Positions 1-8,289 of a stretch of DNA of 64,000 nucleotides are shown one piece after another. Under the pieces are notes generated by a model. That model was not told the DNA's origin and did no database searches. It saw nothing but the letters and a program-made list of their open reading frames with translations. The stretch comes from JAAGZL01 sp050291365 (GTDB lineage Bacteria; Pseudomonadota; Gammaproteobacteria; Chromatiales; Chromatiaceae). Positions within the stretch are counted from its first letter, which is position 1. The number at the start of each line of letters is the position of its first letter. A program made the translations under genes and the position numbers. The DNA lies in contig JBNKJS010000017.1 in NCBI GenBank assembly GCA_050291365.1, positions 25,353 to 89,352 on the forward strand, in the 5' to 3' direction.

Positions 1-1723
1 GCAGGATTACATCTGCTGCGCTCTCCAAAGCCTCAGTGTTATAAGCGGAAAGTGCCACCACGAAATTCGCCTGTTCAAAGGCGATCTTGGCCTGGGCAGG
101 GTTATACAGATCACGATCCGGTTCCAGTCCAATTAGGAGGTAGGCCTTCTGCTGCTGCTCCAGCATGGACTGGGCATTGAGACCGTTCTCAGGCACGGCC
201 CCTGCCATGCGGGCGCCCAGGCTGTTGGCCCCTTCAGAAATAAAACCGATCTTTGCGCCACTGGCTTTAGCGATCTCCGCAGCCAGTGCACATAGAGTTG
301 TGTAGTCAGGATGGGAAGCGGCCAGATTACCCAGCAGCACAACAGCGGAGTCGGCCTGCTGTAGCTGGTCCGCAATGGTCTGCTGCTCGGCGTTAACCTC
401 TGCGGTTACAGTTGCACCCAGGGCCTTGGCCACTGCTGCCAGATCATCCACCATGGTGGCCGGCGAGCTGATCAGCTGCTGAGCACGATAGTTGAGATCA
501 TACTCAATTGGGTTCAGATAACTGATCTTGGCTCCATTTAGTGCAGCCTTGCGCAGACGGTGACCCAGTATGGGCTGATCCTTACGCGGATTACCACCTA
601 TCACTAATGCTGCATCTACACTCTCTATCTCATCAATGGCCAGACCCAACCAGGGCATGTTTGGACCGCCATCCCTGAAGTCGGACTGACGCAGACGAAA
701 ATCTATATTGTCGCTACCAAGACCACGAACCAGTTTTTGGGTTAGAAACAGCTCTTCTACAGTAGCGTTGGGTGAAGCTAGGGCACCCAAATCCTTACCA
801 GCGGCCTGCAACCCGGTTGCAACCTCATGTAGCGCGGTTTCCCAATCGGTCTCACTCCACTTGCCGTTCTCTTTAATCACAGGAACGGTGAGGCGGTCCT
901 CGCTATAGAGCCCTTCGTAACTGAAACGATCACGATCAGAGATCCAGCACTCGTTAATGTTCTCATTGGCCTTGGGATGTACGCGCATTACCTTGTTGTC
1001 GCGCACATGGATATGGATGTTTGATCCCACGCAGTCATGGGGAGCAACGCTATCGGTCTGAATCAACTCCCAGGCGCGGCCCTGATAGCGGAACGGCTTG
1101 GAGGTGAGAGATCCAACCGGGCAGATATCGATCATGTTGCCGGAGAGTTCAGAGTCTATGCTCTTCTCCACGTAGGTACCGATCTTCATATACTCACCGC
1201 GGCCGGTAGCGCCCATCTCCCGGATACCTGCTACCTCAGCGCTAAAGCGCACACAGCGGGTGCAGTGGATACAGCGGGTGAAGTTGGTCTCGATCAGGGG
1301 ACCGATATATCTCTTCGGTACCACCCGTTTCTTCTCTACAAAACGGGTTACATCGCTGCCATAACTCAGAGATATATCCTGCAGCTCACACTCGCCGCCC
1401 TGATCACAGATGGGGCAGTCCAGTGGATGGTTGATCAGCAGAAACTCCATGGTTCCCTTCTGCGCAGCCAGGGCCAGGGGAGACCTGGTAAACACCTTCA
1501 TTCCATCCATTACCGTGGTGGCACAGGCAGGGATAGGCTTTGGCACCTTCTCCACTTCCACCAGGCACATACGGCAATTGGCCGATACCGACAGCTTTTT
1601 GTGATAACAGAAACGAGGAATCTCGATGCCTGCCGCATCAGTAACATCGATAAGCATAGCGCCAGCCTTAGCCTTCAGCTCCTGGCCGTTAACTTCGATG
1701 GTAACCATTGAATCTTCTGTCAT
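1..1723 (-). CDS. nuoG: NADH-quinone oxidoreductase subunit G (partial, 3' end outside window)
   Basis: Peripheral-arm subunit of respiratory complex I, carrying a chain of Fe-S clusters that takes electrons from NuoE/F toward quinone. Starting at the ATG at 1723, the first 574 residues are open to the window edge; the family is usually near 800, so the C-terminal quarter is missing. The N-terminal 2Fe-2S ferredoxin domain is visible (FCYH, then SANCRMCLVEVE), followed by the conserved HCTRCVRF cluster segment and the DICPVGSLTSKPF segment. A molybdopterin-oxidoreductase-like fold follows (LVIGGNPRKDQPILGHRLR). It is the last nuo gene visible, 39 bp after nuoF on the same strand, so it belongs to the nuo operon, which continues leftward out of the window. 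The frame is fixed by these motifs. Confidence 0.95.
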   Translation of the reverse strand, partial: MTEDSMVTIEVNGQELKAKAGAMLIDVTDAAGIEIPRFCYHKKLSVSANCRMCLVEVEKVPKPIPACATTVMDGMKVFTRSPLALAAQKGTMEFLLINHPLDCPICDQGGECELQDISLSYGSDVTRFVEKKRVVPKRYIGPLIETNFTRCIHCTRCVRFSAEVAGIREMGATGRGEYMKIGTYVEKSIDSELSGNMIDICPVGSLTSKPFRYQGRAWELIQTDSVAPHDCVGSNIHIHVRDNKVMRVHPKANENINECWISDRDRFSYEGLYSEDRLTVPVIKENGKWSETDWETALHEVATGLQAAGKDLGALASPNATVEELFLTQKLVRGLGSDNIDFRLRQSDFRDGGPNMPWLGLAIDEIESVDAALVIGGNPRKDQPILGHRLRKAALNGAKISYLNPIEYDLNYRAQQLISSPATMVDDLAAVAKALGATVTAEVNAEQQTIADQLQQADSAVVLLGNLAASHPDYTTLCALAAEIAKASGAKIGFISEGANSLGARMAGAVPENGLNAQSMLEQQQKAYLLIGLEPDRDLYNPAQAKIAFEQANFVVALSAYNTEALESAADVIL

Positions 1724-1762
1724 CTCAGCTCAATCTCTGCTTACTTTTAGAATTCTTAACTT

Positions 1763-3028
1763 TTAAACCATGCACTTCTTGTGATCGATATGGTATTGAA
1801 ACTCTTCTCGGAAGTGTTTCAACATACCGTTCACCGGCATAACCGCCGCATCACCCAGAGCACAGATGGTGCGTCCAGCAATATTGCCACCGACGCTGGC
1901 CAGGAGATCCAGATCTTCCTGTCTGCCCTCGCCTCTCTCGATTCTTTTTATCACCCGGTACATCCAGCCGGTGCCTTCACGACATGGGGTGCATTGACCA
2001 CAGGACTCTTCATGATAGAAGTAGGACATGCGCTCCAGCAGCTTCACCATACAGACACTGTCGTCGATCACTATCACAGCACCTGAACCCAGCATGGAAC
2101 CTGCCTTGGCGATACTGTCATAATCCATATTAAGGCCCATCATCTCATCGCCGGGGATTACCGGGGCGGAACAGCCTCCAGGTATGACTGCTTTGAGTTT
2201 GCATCCATCCTTCATGCCGCCAGCCAGTTCCAGCAGCTCGGCGAAAGGAATACCCATTGATACTTCAAACACACCCGGGTTCTTAACCGCACCGGATACG
2301 GCAAAAAGTTTGGTGCCGGCGCTGTTTTCCACACCAAGATTCTTAAACCACTCAGCGCCATTTTTCATGACCATGGGCACAGAGCTCAGGGTCTCAGTGT
2401 TGTTGATTACGGTAGGTCCGCCATATAGACCATAGTGGGCCGGAAACGGCGGCTTGAAACGGGGCTGACCCTTCTTGCCTTCAATAGACTCCAGCAGGGC
2501 GCTCTCCTCACCACAGATGTAGGCGCCAGCGCCCAGGTGTGAATGCACGTCATAACTGAAACCGGAACCGAGGATATTCTCTCCCAGGAAACCGGCGGCA
2601 CGGGCCTCTTCCAGGGCAGCCTCGAAACGCTCATAGGGTTCCCAGAATTCGCCTCGGATATAGTTGTAACCGGCAGTTGCATCGATGGCATAACCGCAGA
2701 TGATCATACCTTCGATCAACTGGTGTGGGTTGTAACGCAGTATGTCGCGATCTTTGAATGTGCCCGGCTCGCCCTCGTCTGAGTTGCAGACCACATATCT
2801 GTTGGCCTCTGAGTTGCGGTTGATGAAGCTCCATTTCAGACCGGCTGGGAAACCAGCACCACCACGACCACGCAGACCGGACTCTTTAACCTGCTCAATC
2901 ACCTCGTCCGGAGTAATATTCTCCTTGAGGATCTTGGTCAGCATCTCGTAACCGCCGCGCTCCTGGTAGCTTTTGAGCAGCCATGGCTGATCTTGATCCA
3001 GATTTCTGAAACAGACTTCATTCGCCAT
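1763..3028 (-). CDS. nuoF: NADH-quinone oxidoreductase subunit F (NADH/FMN-binding)
   Basis: The NADH-oxidizing subunit of complex I: it binds NADH and FMN and passes electrons to a 4Fe-4S cluster. The 421 residues match the usual length. The glycine-rich FMN/NADH site GRGGAGFPAGLKWS lies at about residues 54-67. The cluster ligands SCGQCTPCREGTGW lie near residue 345, with the fourth cysteine in TICALGDAA near 390. The ATG at 3028 follows the nuoE stop by 5 bp, and a GGAG Shine-Dalgarno sequence lies in the nuoE tail, so translation is probably coupled. Nothing about it looks unusual. Confidence 0.98.
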   Translation of the reverse strand: MANEVCFRNLDQDQPWLLKSYQERGGYEMLTKILKENITPDEVIEQVKESGLRGRGGAGFPAGLKWSFINRNSEANRYVVCNSDEGEPGTFKDRDILRYNPHQLIEGMIICGYAIDATAGYNYIRGEFWEPYERFEAALEEARAAGFLGENILGSGFSYDVHSHLGAGAYICGEESALLESIEGKKGQPRFKPPFPAHYGLYGGPTVINNTETLSSVPMVMKNGAEWFKNLGVENSAGTKLFAVSGAVKNPGVFEVSMGIPFAELLELAGGMKDGCKLKAVIPGGCSAPVIPGDEMMGLNMDYDSIAKAGSMLGSGAVIVIDDSVCMVKLLERMSYFYHEESCGQCTPCREGTGWMYRVIKRIERGEGRQEDLDLLASVGGNIAGRTICALGDAAVMPVNGMLKHFREEFQYHIDHKKCMV

Positions 3029-3033
3029 AACGT

Positions 3034-3564
3034 CTACTCCAGCCCGTCCAAAATCTCATCCACCTTCTCTGGATTGAGATTCTCGTGATACTCTTTGCCG
3101 ATCTGCACCATGGGACCGCCGCCACAGGCACCCAGACACTCCACCTCTTTCAGGGTGAACTTGTTGTCCGGGGTGGTTTCACCCAGCTTTACCCCCAGTT
3201 TCCCTTCCAGGTGGTCAACGATTTTATCCGAGCCATTGATCATGCAGGAGATGTTTGTGCATACGCACACCTTGTGCTTACCTACCGGCTTGAGTTCATA
3301 CATAGAGTAGAAGGTGGCAACCTCATACACGGCGATGGGCGGCATATCCAGGTAGGCGGCCACATCGTTCATTATCTCTTCGGTTAGCCAGCCTCCGTTC
3401 TCATCCTGCATGATGCTCAGGGCGGCCATCACAGCAGACTGCTGCCAGCCCTCAGGATATTTGGCAATCCACTTATCTATCTGCGCCCGAATCTCTGGAG
3501 TGAACAGATTACTCTTATCCTCCAGTGGGGTCACGGTGGTCATTGGTTCGCTCTTAAAGCCCAT
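3034..3564 (-). CDS. nuoE: NADH-quinone oxidoreductase subunit E (2Fe-2S)
   Basis: Thioredoxin-like 2Fe-2S subunit of the NADH dehydrogenase module of complex I, working with NuoF. Of 176 residues, the binuclear cluster ligands are C102-x4-C107 and C143-x3-C147 (CTNISC and CLGAC). The N-terminal helical bundle with the conserved AVYEVATFYSMY segment is present around residues 78-89. The start codon shares one base with the nuoD stop (TAATG), a classic coupling arrangement. A second in-frame ATG seven codons later is possible, but the overlapping ATG fits operon spacing better. Confidence 0.97.
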   Translation of the reverse strand: MGFKSEPMTTVTPLEDKSNLFTPEIRAQIDKWIAKYPEGWQQSAVMAALSIMQDENGGWLTEEIMNDVAAYLDMPPIAVYEVATFYSMYELKPVGKHKVCVCTNISCMINGSDKIVDHLEGKLGVKLGETTPDNKFTLKEVECLGACGGGPMVQIGKEYHENLNPEKVDEILDGLE

Positions 3565-4817
3565 TAGCGGTCAATCTCCCCAAATACAACATCCATGGTA
3601 CCAATGATGGTAACCACGTCGGCCAACATATGCCCCCTGGTCATCTCGTCCATGGCGGATAAATGCACATAGCCAGGAGCCCTGATCTTGAGACGGAAGG
3701 GCTTGTTGCCTCCATCGGAAATGATGTAGCAACCAAACTCTCCCTTTGGCGCCTCAACTGCGGCATAGGCCTCACCTTCTGGAACAGAGTAGCCCTCTGT
3801 GAACAGTTTAAAGTGGTGAATCAGACTCTCCATGTTCTGTTTCATATCAGCCCGTTTGGGAGCCGCGATCTTGGCATCCTCAATCATCACCGGACCTGGG
3901 TTCTCACGCAGCCACTGCACACACTGTTTAATGATGCGTGCGGACTGGCGAAACTCTTCTATGCGTACCAGGTAACGGTCATAAGAGTCACCATTAGTTC
4001 CAACCGGGATATCGAAATCCAGTTTGTCATAAACAGCATATGGCTGTTTCTTACGCAGATCCCACTCGATTCCGGAACCACGCAGCATAGGGCCACTGAA
4101 GCCTCTCTGCAGGGCGCGCTCCGGAGAAACTATACCCACATCAACCAGACGCTGTTTCCAGATGCGGTTATCGGTTAACAGAGTCTCATACTCATCCACC
4201 AAGCCGGGGAAACGGTCAGCAAAATCTTCAATGAAATCCAATAGTGAACCTTCACGGTTAGAATTCAGGCGTTCCAGATCCTTGGCGCTGCGGAATTTGC
4301 TGGGCTCATACTTAGGCATCTCGTCCGGCAGGTCACGCGACACCCCACCAACGCGATAGTAGGCAGCATGCATACGCGCACCAGATACAGCCTCGTAAAC
4401 ATCGATCAGGTCTTCCCGCTCGCGGAAGGTGTAGAGCAGCACAGTCATTGCCCCCACATCCAGCCCATGGGCTCCCAACCAGAGCAGATGGTTCAAAATG
4501 CGGGTAATCTCGTCGAACATACAGCGGATATATTGGGCTCGAATAGGCGCTTCTATTCCCAGCAGCTTCTCAATAGAAGCCACATAGCCGTGCTCATTTA
4601 CCATCATGGACATATAGTCCAGACGATCCATATAGGGTATGGACTGGTTGAAGGTTTTATTCTCAGCCAGCTTTTCGGTACCGCGGTGCAACAGACCAAT
4701 ATGGGGATCGGCGCGTTCAATTACCTCGCCATCCATCTCCAGTATCAGTCGCAGCACACCGTGGGCTGCCGGATGTTGTGGACCAAAGTTAATAGTGTAA
4801 TTTTGAATTTCAGGCAT
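3564..4817 (-). CDS. nuoD: NADH-quinone oxidoreductase subunit D (49 kDa type)
   Basis: Quinone-module subunit of complex I, related to the large subunit of NiFe hydrogenases; it lines the quinone-binding cavity together with NuoB. The 417 residues carry family segments: FGPQHPAAHGVLRL at the N-terminus, HIGLLHRGTEKLAE near residue 42, then LNHLLWLGAHGLDVGAMTV. The C-terminal end reads DVVFGEIDR. NuoC and NuoD are separate genes here, not the fused NuoCD of enterobacteria. The gene starts 8 bp after nuoC and overlaps the nuoE start by one base. Confidence 0.98.
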   Translation of the reverse strand: MPEIQNYTINFGPQHPAAHGVLRLILEMDGEVIERADPHIGLLHRGTEKLAENKTFNQSIPYMDRLDYMSMMVNEHGYVASIEKLLGIEAPIRAQYIRCMFDEITRILNHLLWLGAHGLDVGAMTVLLYTFREREDLIDVYEAVSGARMHAAYYRVGGVSRDLPDEMPKYEPSKFRSAKDLERLNSNREGSLLDFIEDFADRFPGLVDEYETLLTDNRIWKQRLVDVGIVSPERALQRGFSGPMLRGSGIEWDLRKKQPYAVYDKLDFDIPVGTNGDSYDRYLVRIEEFRQSARIIKQCVQWLRENPGPVMIEDAKIAAPKRADMKQNMESLIHHFKLFTEGYSVPEGEAYAAVEAPKGEFGCYIISDGGNKPFRLKIRAPGYVHLSAMDEMTRGHMLADVVTIIGTMDVVFGEIDR

Positions 4818-4825
4818 TGGCGATC

Positions 4826-5530
4826 CTACTCTTCCGACTCTTTAGCCAATGGGAGAACTTCATCCCGCACCACACGCGGCTGTTGGGTACGCGGTGGAAT
4901 GGAAACTGGCTGGTAAACGACTCGTCTCTGCTCCGGATCATAGCGCATCTCCACATGCCCGCTCAGTGGGAAATCTTTCCGTAGCGGATGTCCGACGAAA
5001 CCGTAGTCTGTAAGGATGCGGCGCAGATCAGAATGGCCCTTAAACAGAATGCCATACATATCAAAGGCCTCCCGCTCAAACCAATCTGAGGAGTTCCATA
5101 TATCTATAACCGAATCCACAATTGGATGCTCAGTCTCAACAAAAACCCTGAGACGGAGACGGTGATTCATACTTATTGATAAGAGATGGTACACAACGGC
5201 AAAACGATCAGCCCCTGACTCACTTGGCTCAAAGCCACTATTATCTACGCCGCGACCAAAACCTGTAGATGAGGCACCTGTTGTCACCCACTGGGATTCA
5301 CCATAGCCGGCATAGTCAACGCCGCAGATATCGATAATTTCGCTAAATTGGAATCTCTCGTCATCACGCAACTGGGTAGCGATATCCAGAAGCTGCTCTC
5401 TTGGTACCTGCATGGTTATCTCACCCAGGGCGGTCTTCAGTTCGCAGCCCTTGGCCCCGAACTCTTCCCGCAGACTGTCCCCTAAGGCGTCTAATCTCTC
5501 TTCTGGTGTTGTCTGGACGGAATCGTTCAT
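4826..5530 (-). CDS. nuoC: NADH-quinone oxidoreductase subunit C (30 kDa type)
   Basis: Peripheral connecting subunit of complex I that packs against NuoD. The 234 residues include the diagnostic 30-kDa signature: WFEREAFDMYGILF followed by GHSDLRRILTDYGF and HPLRKDFPLSG. A glycine/serine-rich stretch at about residues 78-105 (STGFGRGVDNSGFEP) lengthens the protein slightly. I regard it as a normal loop of this lineage, not a fusion. Spacing is 8 bp to nuoD and 5 bp from nuoB, all in one operon. Confidence 0.96.
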   Translation of the reverse strand: MNDSVQTTPEERLDALGDSLREEFGAKGCELKTALGEITMQVPREQLLDIATQLRDDERFQFSEIIDICGVDYAGYGESQWVTTGASSTGFGRGVDNSGFEPSESGADRFAVVYHLLSISMNHRLRLRVFVETEHPIVDSVIDIWNSSDWFEREAFDMYGILFKGHSDLRRILTDYGFVGHPLRKDFPLSGHVEMRYDPEQRRVVYQPVSIPPRTQQPRVVRDEVLPLAKESEE

Positions 5531-5535
5531 AAAAT

Positions 5536-6018
5536 CTACGCCTGCCGGGCAATGGTGTTGGTGCGTTTAATCTTTTCCTGCAGCTGGATAATGCCGAATA
5601 TCAGGGCCTCAGCCGTAGGCGGACAACCCGGAACATAGACATCCACCGGAACTACCCGGTCACAACCACGCACCACAGAGTAGGAGTAGTGGTAATAACC
5701 ACCGCCATTGGCGCAGGATCCCATGGAGATAACCCAACGCGGCTCAGGCATCTGGTCATACACCTTACGCAGGGCCGGACCCATTTTATTAGTAAGGGTG
5801 CCAGCAACAATCATCACATCGGACTGACGCGGACTGGGGCGATAAATAATGCCAAAGCGGTCAGTATCATAGCGCGGGGTGGCGGACTGCATCATCTCAA
5901 CCGCGCAGCAGGCCAGTCCGAAGGACATGGGCCAGAGCGAACCGGTACGAGCCCAGTTGATCACCTTATCTGCAGTGGTGGTTATAAAACCCTCTTTGAG
6001 AATGCCTTCAACGCCCAC
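5536..6018 (-). CDS. nuoB: NADH-quinone oxidoreductase subunit B (cluster N2)
   Basis: Carries terminal 4Fe-4S cluster N2, which reduces quinone in complex I. I choose the GTG at 6018, because a strong GGGGAGG Shine-Dalgarno sits six bases upstream and the protein then begins MGVEGILKEGF like its relatives. A longer reading from a TTG at 6033 would put that ribosome site inside the gene. From the GTG the protein has 160 residues, and the cluster ligands are the tandem C37-C38 (LACCAVEMM), C102 (MGSCANGGG) and C132 (PGCPPTAEAL), the full family set. It lies between nuoA and nuoC. Confidence 0.96.
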   Translation of the reverse strand: MGVEGILKEGFITTTADKVINWARTGSLWPMSFGLACCAVEMMQSATPRYDTDRFGIIYRPSPRQSDVMIVAGTLTNKMGPALRKVYDQMPEPRWVISMGSCANGGGYYHYSYSVVRGCDRVVPVDVYVPGCPPTAEALIFGIIQLQEKIKRTNTIARQA

Positions 6019-6051
6019 TATGAGCCTCCCCAAACAAAAATGAATTATTGG

Positions 6052-6408
6052 TTATTCCCACTCTAGAGCCCCTTTCTTCCACTCATAGATAAACCCAACC
6101 ACCAGGATGCCAAGAAACACCACCATGGCGATAAGACCAACCAGACCGATCTGATCCAGGGCTACTGCCCAGGGGAAAAGGAATGCGATCTCTAGATCGA
6201 AGATAATAAAAAGGATAGCAACTAGGTAATAGCGAACATCGAACTTCATGCGGGCATCTTCAAACGCCTCAAACCCACACTCGTAAGGTGAGTTTTTTTC
6301 ACTATCGGGACGACGCGTTCCCAGGGCAAACCCCAGGGCGATCATAAAACCGCCTACGGCCAAACCAACCGCTAGGAATACAACTACTGGTAGGTAATTC
6401 CCTAACAT
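6052..6408 (-). CDS. nuoA: NADH-quinone oxidoreductase subunit A (membrane)
   Basis: Small membrane subunit of complex I at the junction of the peripheral and membrane arms. The 118 residues form three transmembrane segments (about 7-28, 60-80 and 88-110). The conserved loop PYECGFEAFEDARMKFDVRYY lies between the first two and contains the family cysteine. It is the first gene of the nuo operon. The 5' leader of about 60 bases runs from the promoter at 6478-6506. The Shine-Dalgarno is weak (AAAGAA). Confidence 0.96.
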   Translation of the reverse strand: MLGNYLPVVVFLAVGLAVGGFMIALGFALGTRRPDSEKNSPYECGFEAFEDARMKFDVRYYLVAILFIIFDLEIAFLFPWAVALDQIGLVGLIAMVVFLGILVVGFIYEWKKGALEWE

Positions 6409-6477
6409 ATTCTTTGTCTTCTGCTCCGCGCTAATTGTTTATTTTGTATTTATTTATTCTGGGAAAAATATCCCAGG

Positions 6478-6506
6478 AGTCTATTGCGCTACACCGGTGG
6501 TGTCAA
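6478..6506 (-). promoter_or_regulatory. sigma70 promoter of the nuo operon
   Basis: On the minus strand a perfect -35 TTGACA (6506-6501) is separated by exactly 17 bases from TAGACT (6483-6478). It points at nuoA, with transcription expected to begin near 6471. The spacer contains the palindrome CACCGGTG, a possible operator. A terminator at 6751-6783 isolates this promoter from the upstream tpiA-secG-tRNA unit, so it probably drives the nuo operon alone. Confidence 0.75.
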
Positions 6507-6750
6507 GTTAGCGTAAAAACACAAATATACTTTTCATTCAATAAGTTACATATTTTTAATAACTGTATAGATAATGTTTGCGAAAACTTATTTTAATTAT
6601 TGATCTACCCTATTTTAATCAAAAAAACTATAGGATAATTGATTATTCTCAATAATAACGATGGTCTTCGAAATATAGCCCCAAGCGCCAGGGTCGAAGC
6701 AGCATTGACCACTCATTTGCCCCCCCGGTCTCACCCTGTCCCTGACCAAA
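6507..6750. other. AT-rich upstream region of the nuo operon
   Basis: No gene is visible between the nuo promoter and the upstream terminator. The stretch 6510-6660 is very AT-rich with many A and T runs, as expected for UP-element or nucleoid-protein binding upstream of a strong promoter. The short open frame here has no convincing start and crosses the tRNA, so I do not call it. Confidence 0.5.
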
Positions 6751-6783
6751 AAAAAAGCGCTACCCAATGGATAACGCTTTTTT
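6751..6783 (-). terminator. Rho-independent terminator after tRNA-Leu
   Basis: Inverted repeat with a three-base loop (ATT). On the minus strand the stem reads AAAAAAGCGTTATCC against GGGTAGCGCTTTTTT, pairing throughout if two G-U wobbles are allowed, and ends in a T run. It lies 7 bases past the encoded CCA of the tRNA and ends the tpiA-secG-tRNA transcript. The A/T symmetry may let it work in both directions. Confidence 0.85.
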
Positions 6784-6789
6784 GTTGTA

Positions 6790-6874
6790 TGGTGCCGATG
6801 GACGGATTTGAACCGTCACGGCTTGCGCCACTGCCCCCTCAAGACAGCGTGTCTACCAATTCCACCACATCGGC
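6790..6874 (-). tRNA. leuU: tRNA-Leu (anticodon GAG), CCA encoded
   Basis: An 85-nt type II tRNA. The acceptor stem is GCCGATG/CATCGGC, the D-arm reads GGAATTGGTAGACAC, the anticodon loop TTGAGGG gives GAG (leucine, CUC/CUU), the variable arm is extended, the T-loop is GGTTCAAATCC, and the 3' CCA is encoded. It lies 14 bp after secG on the same strand, the same neighbour as leuU in E. coli. It is probably processed from a secG read-through transcript. Confidence 0.97.
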
Positions 6875-6887
6875 AATTTGAAAAACT

Positions 6888-7286
6888 CTATTCAGGAATC
6901 TTCGGTACATCTCCACCAGATTCTTCAAACTTGTCATTAGCCCCTGGAATCACCACGGGAGTCTCGGCAGGCGCTACCGGAGTCTCTACCTGTTCGACCT
7001 TTTTCTCCACGACTGTCTCTGTTGCTACGCCATCCATCAGGTTCTTCTTGTCAGGCTCCTGCATAGAGTACCAGGCCATACCAAGACTGGTGACAAAAAA
7101 GACCGCCGCCAGAATCGCTGTGGTACGACTAAGAAAATTACCAGAACCAGCAGCACCGAACACGGTGGCTGAGGCGCCACTGCCGAAGGCTGCGCCTGCA
7201 TCAGCACCCTTTCCGTGCTGGATAAGCACCAGACCAATAAGCCCAAGGGCTATGAACAGGTGTACTACTATCAGGATTGTTTGCAT
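6888..7286 (-). CDS. secG: Preprotein translocase subunit SecG
   Basis: Accessory subunit of the SecYEG inner-membrane channel that aids protein export. The 132 residues have two transmembrane segments (about 3-22 and 52-72) joined by a glycine- and alanine-rich cytoplasmic loop (HGKGADAGAAFGSGASATVFG), the family signature. The C-terminal tail is longer than the E. coli form and rich in valine, glutamate and proline, as in many gammaproteobacteria. A good Shine-Dalgarno (AGGATAGGA) precedes the ATG. It is transcribed after tpiA. Confidence 0.95.
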   Translation of the reverse strand: MQTILIVVHLFIALGLIGLVLIQHGKGADAGAAFGSGASATVFGAAGSGNFLSRTTAILAAVFFVTSLGMAWYSMQEPDKKNLMDGVATETVVEKKVEQVETPVAPAETPVVIPGANDKFEESGGDVPKIPE

Positions 7287-7335
7287 GTCCTATCCTATTT
7301 ATATCAAATGGTCACCAGCTGTTAGTTGCCGTGAC

Positions 7336-8091
7336 CTATCTATTTGCTGCCTTGCAGATCTCAAGAAAATCTGCTGCCTTTAGCGCGGCTCCACCGATCA
7401 GGCCACCATCAATATCCGGCTTGGAGATCAGTTCCGCTGCATTAGACGGCTTCATACTGCCGCCATATAAAATCTGTACTTTCTCCGCTATCCCAGAGTC
7501 TTGCTGTGCGATCATAGCACGAATAAACCCGTGTACTTCCTGCGCCTGCTCCGGTGTGGCGGTCATGCCGGTTCCTATGGCCCAGACCGGCTCATAGGCG
7601 ATAACCCCATCTCCCAGTGCGGCAACCCCGCAGTGATCTATCACTGTCTTGAGCTGTCTCTCCACCACACCCTCAGTGGCACTGCTCTCCCGCTCTTCCA
7701 GGGTCTCGCCAACACAAAGTATAGGTTTCAGCCCAGCATCCAGAGCGGCCTGATATTTCTTGGCAACCTGCTGATCGCTCTCGGCATGATAGCTGCGCCG
7801 CTCCGAGTGGCCGACTATCACGTATTTACAGCCGAAGTCAGCCAACATCTGGCCGGAGATCTCGCCGGTATAGGCGCCATTCTCCTGTATCGAGAGATCC
7901 TGCCCGCCCCAGCTTATCTGAGTACCATGGAGCTGACCCTGCACCTCAGGTATGTACAGATAGGGAGGACATACTGCGACCTCTGCATCCGTTACCTGTT
8001 GCATCCCTTCCCTAATCCCCTTAAGTAGCTCAAAAACGCTCTCACGGGAACCGTTCATCTTCCAATTTCCTGCTACCAGAGGCTGACGCAT
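7336..8091 (-). CDS. tpiA: Triose-phosphate isomerase
   Basis: Interconverts dihydroxyacetone phosphate and glyceraldehyde 3-phosphate in glycolysis, gluconeogenesis and the Calvin cycle. The 251 residues match the family. The N-terminal GNWKMNG carries the catalytic lysine, VIVGHSERR contains the catalytic histidine, and the signature AYEPVWAIGTG holds the catalytic glutamate. The phosphate-binding LYGGSMKPSNA and GGLIGGAAL segments are near the C-terminus. AGGGAG precedes the ATG. It is first in the tpiA-secG-tRNA-Leu unit, a conserved gammaproteobacterial order. Confidence 0.98.
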   Translation of the reverse strand: MRQPLVAGNWKMNGSRESVFELLKGIREGMQQVTDAEVAVCPPYLYIPEVQGQLHGTQISWGGQDLSIQENGAYTGEISGQMLADFGCKYVIVGHSERRSYHAESDQQVAKKYQAALDAGLKPILCVGETLEERESSATEGVVERQLKTVIDHCGVAALGDGVIAYEPVWAIGTGMTATPEQAQEVHGFIRAMIAQQDSGIAEKVQILYGGSMKPSNAAELISKPDIDGGLIGGAALKAADFLEICKAANR

Positions 8092-8289
8092 GGCGATCTC
8101 CCTACCAGAAAAATCAAGCGCGCATGTTACCCGCCAGCGCCTTTAAAATCAATGGTTTTGAGGGGGTGAGGCTATTAATAAACGAATTCACCCCAGAAGA
8201 AATCATAAGATAAGAGATGCATACAGAACCTGGGATTTTTTCCTATACTCTTACATTAGCAATGGGGCTTCACCATAGAAGGATTTTTC

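Noticed and set aside
1037..1711. Long plus-strand open frame opposite nuoG
   Set aside because: It lies wholly on the antisense strand of a clearly recognised nuoG with all its cluster motifs; composition is that of a mirrored frame.
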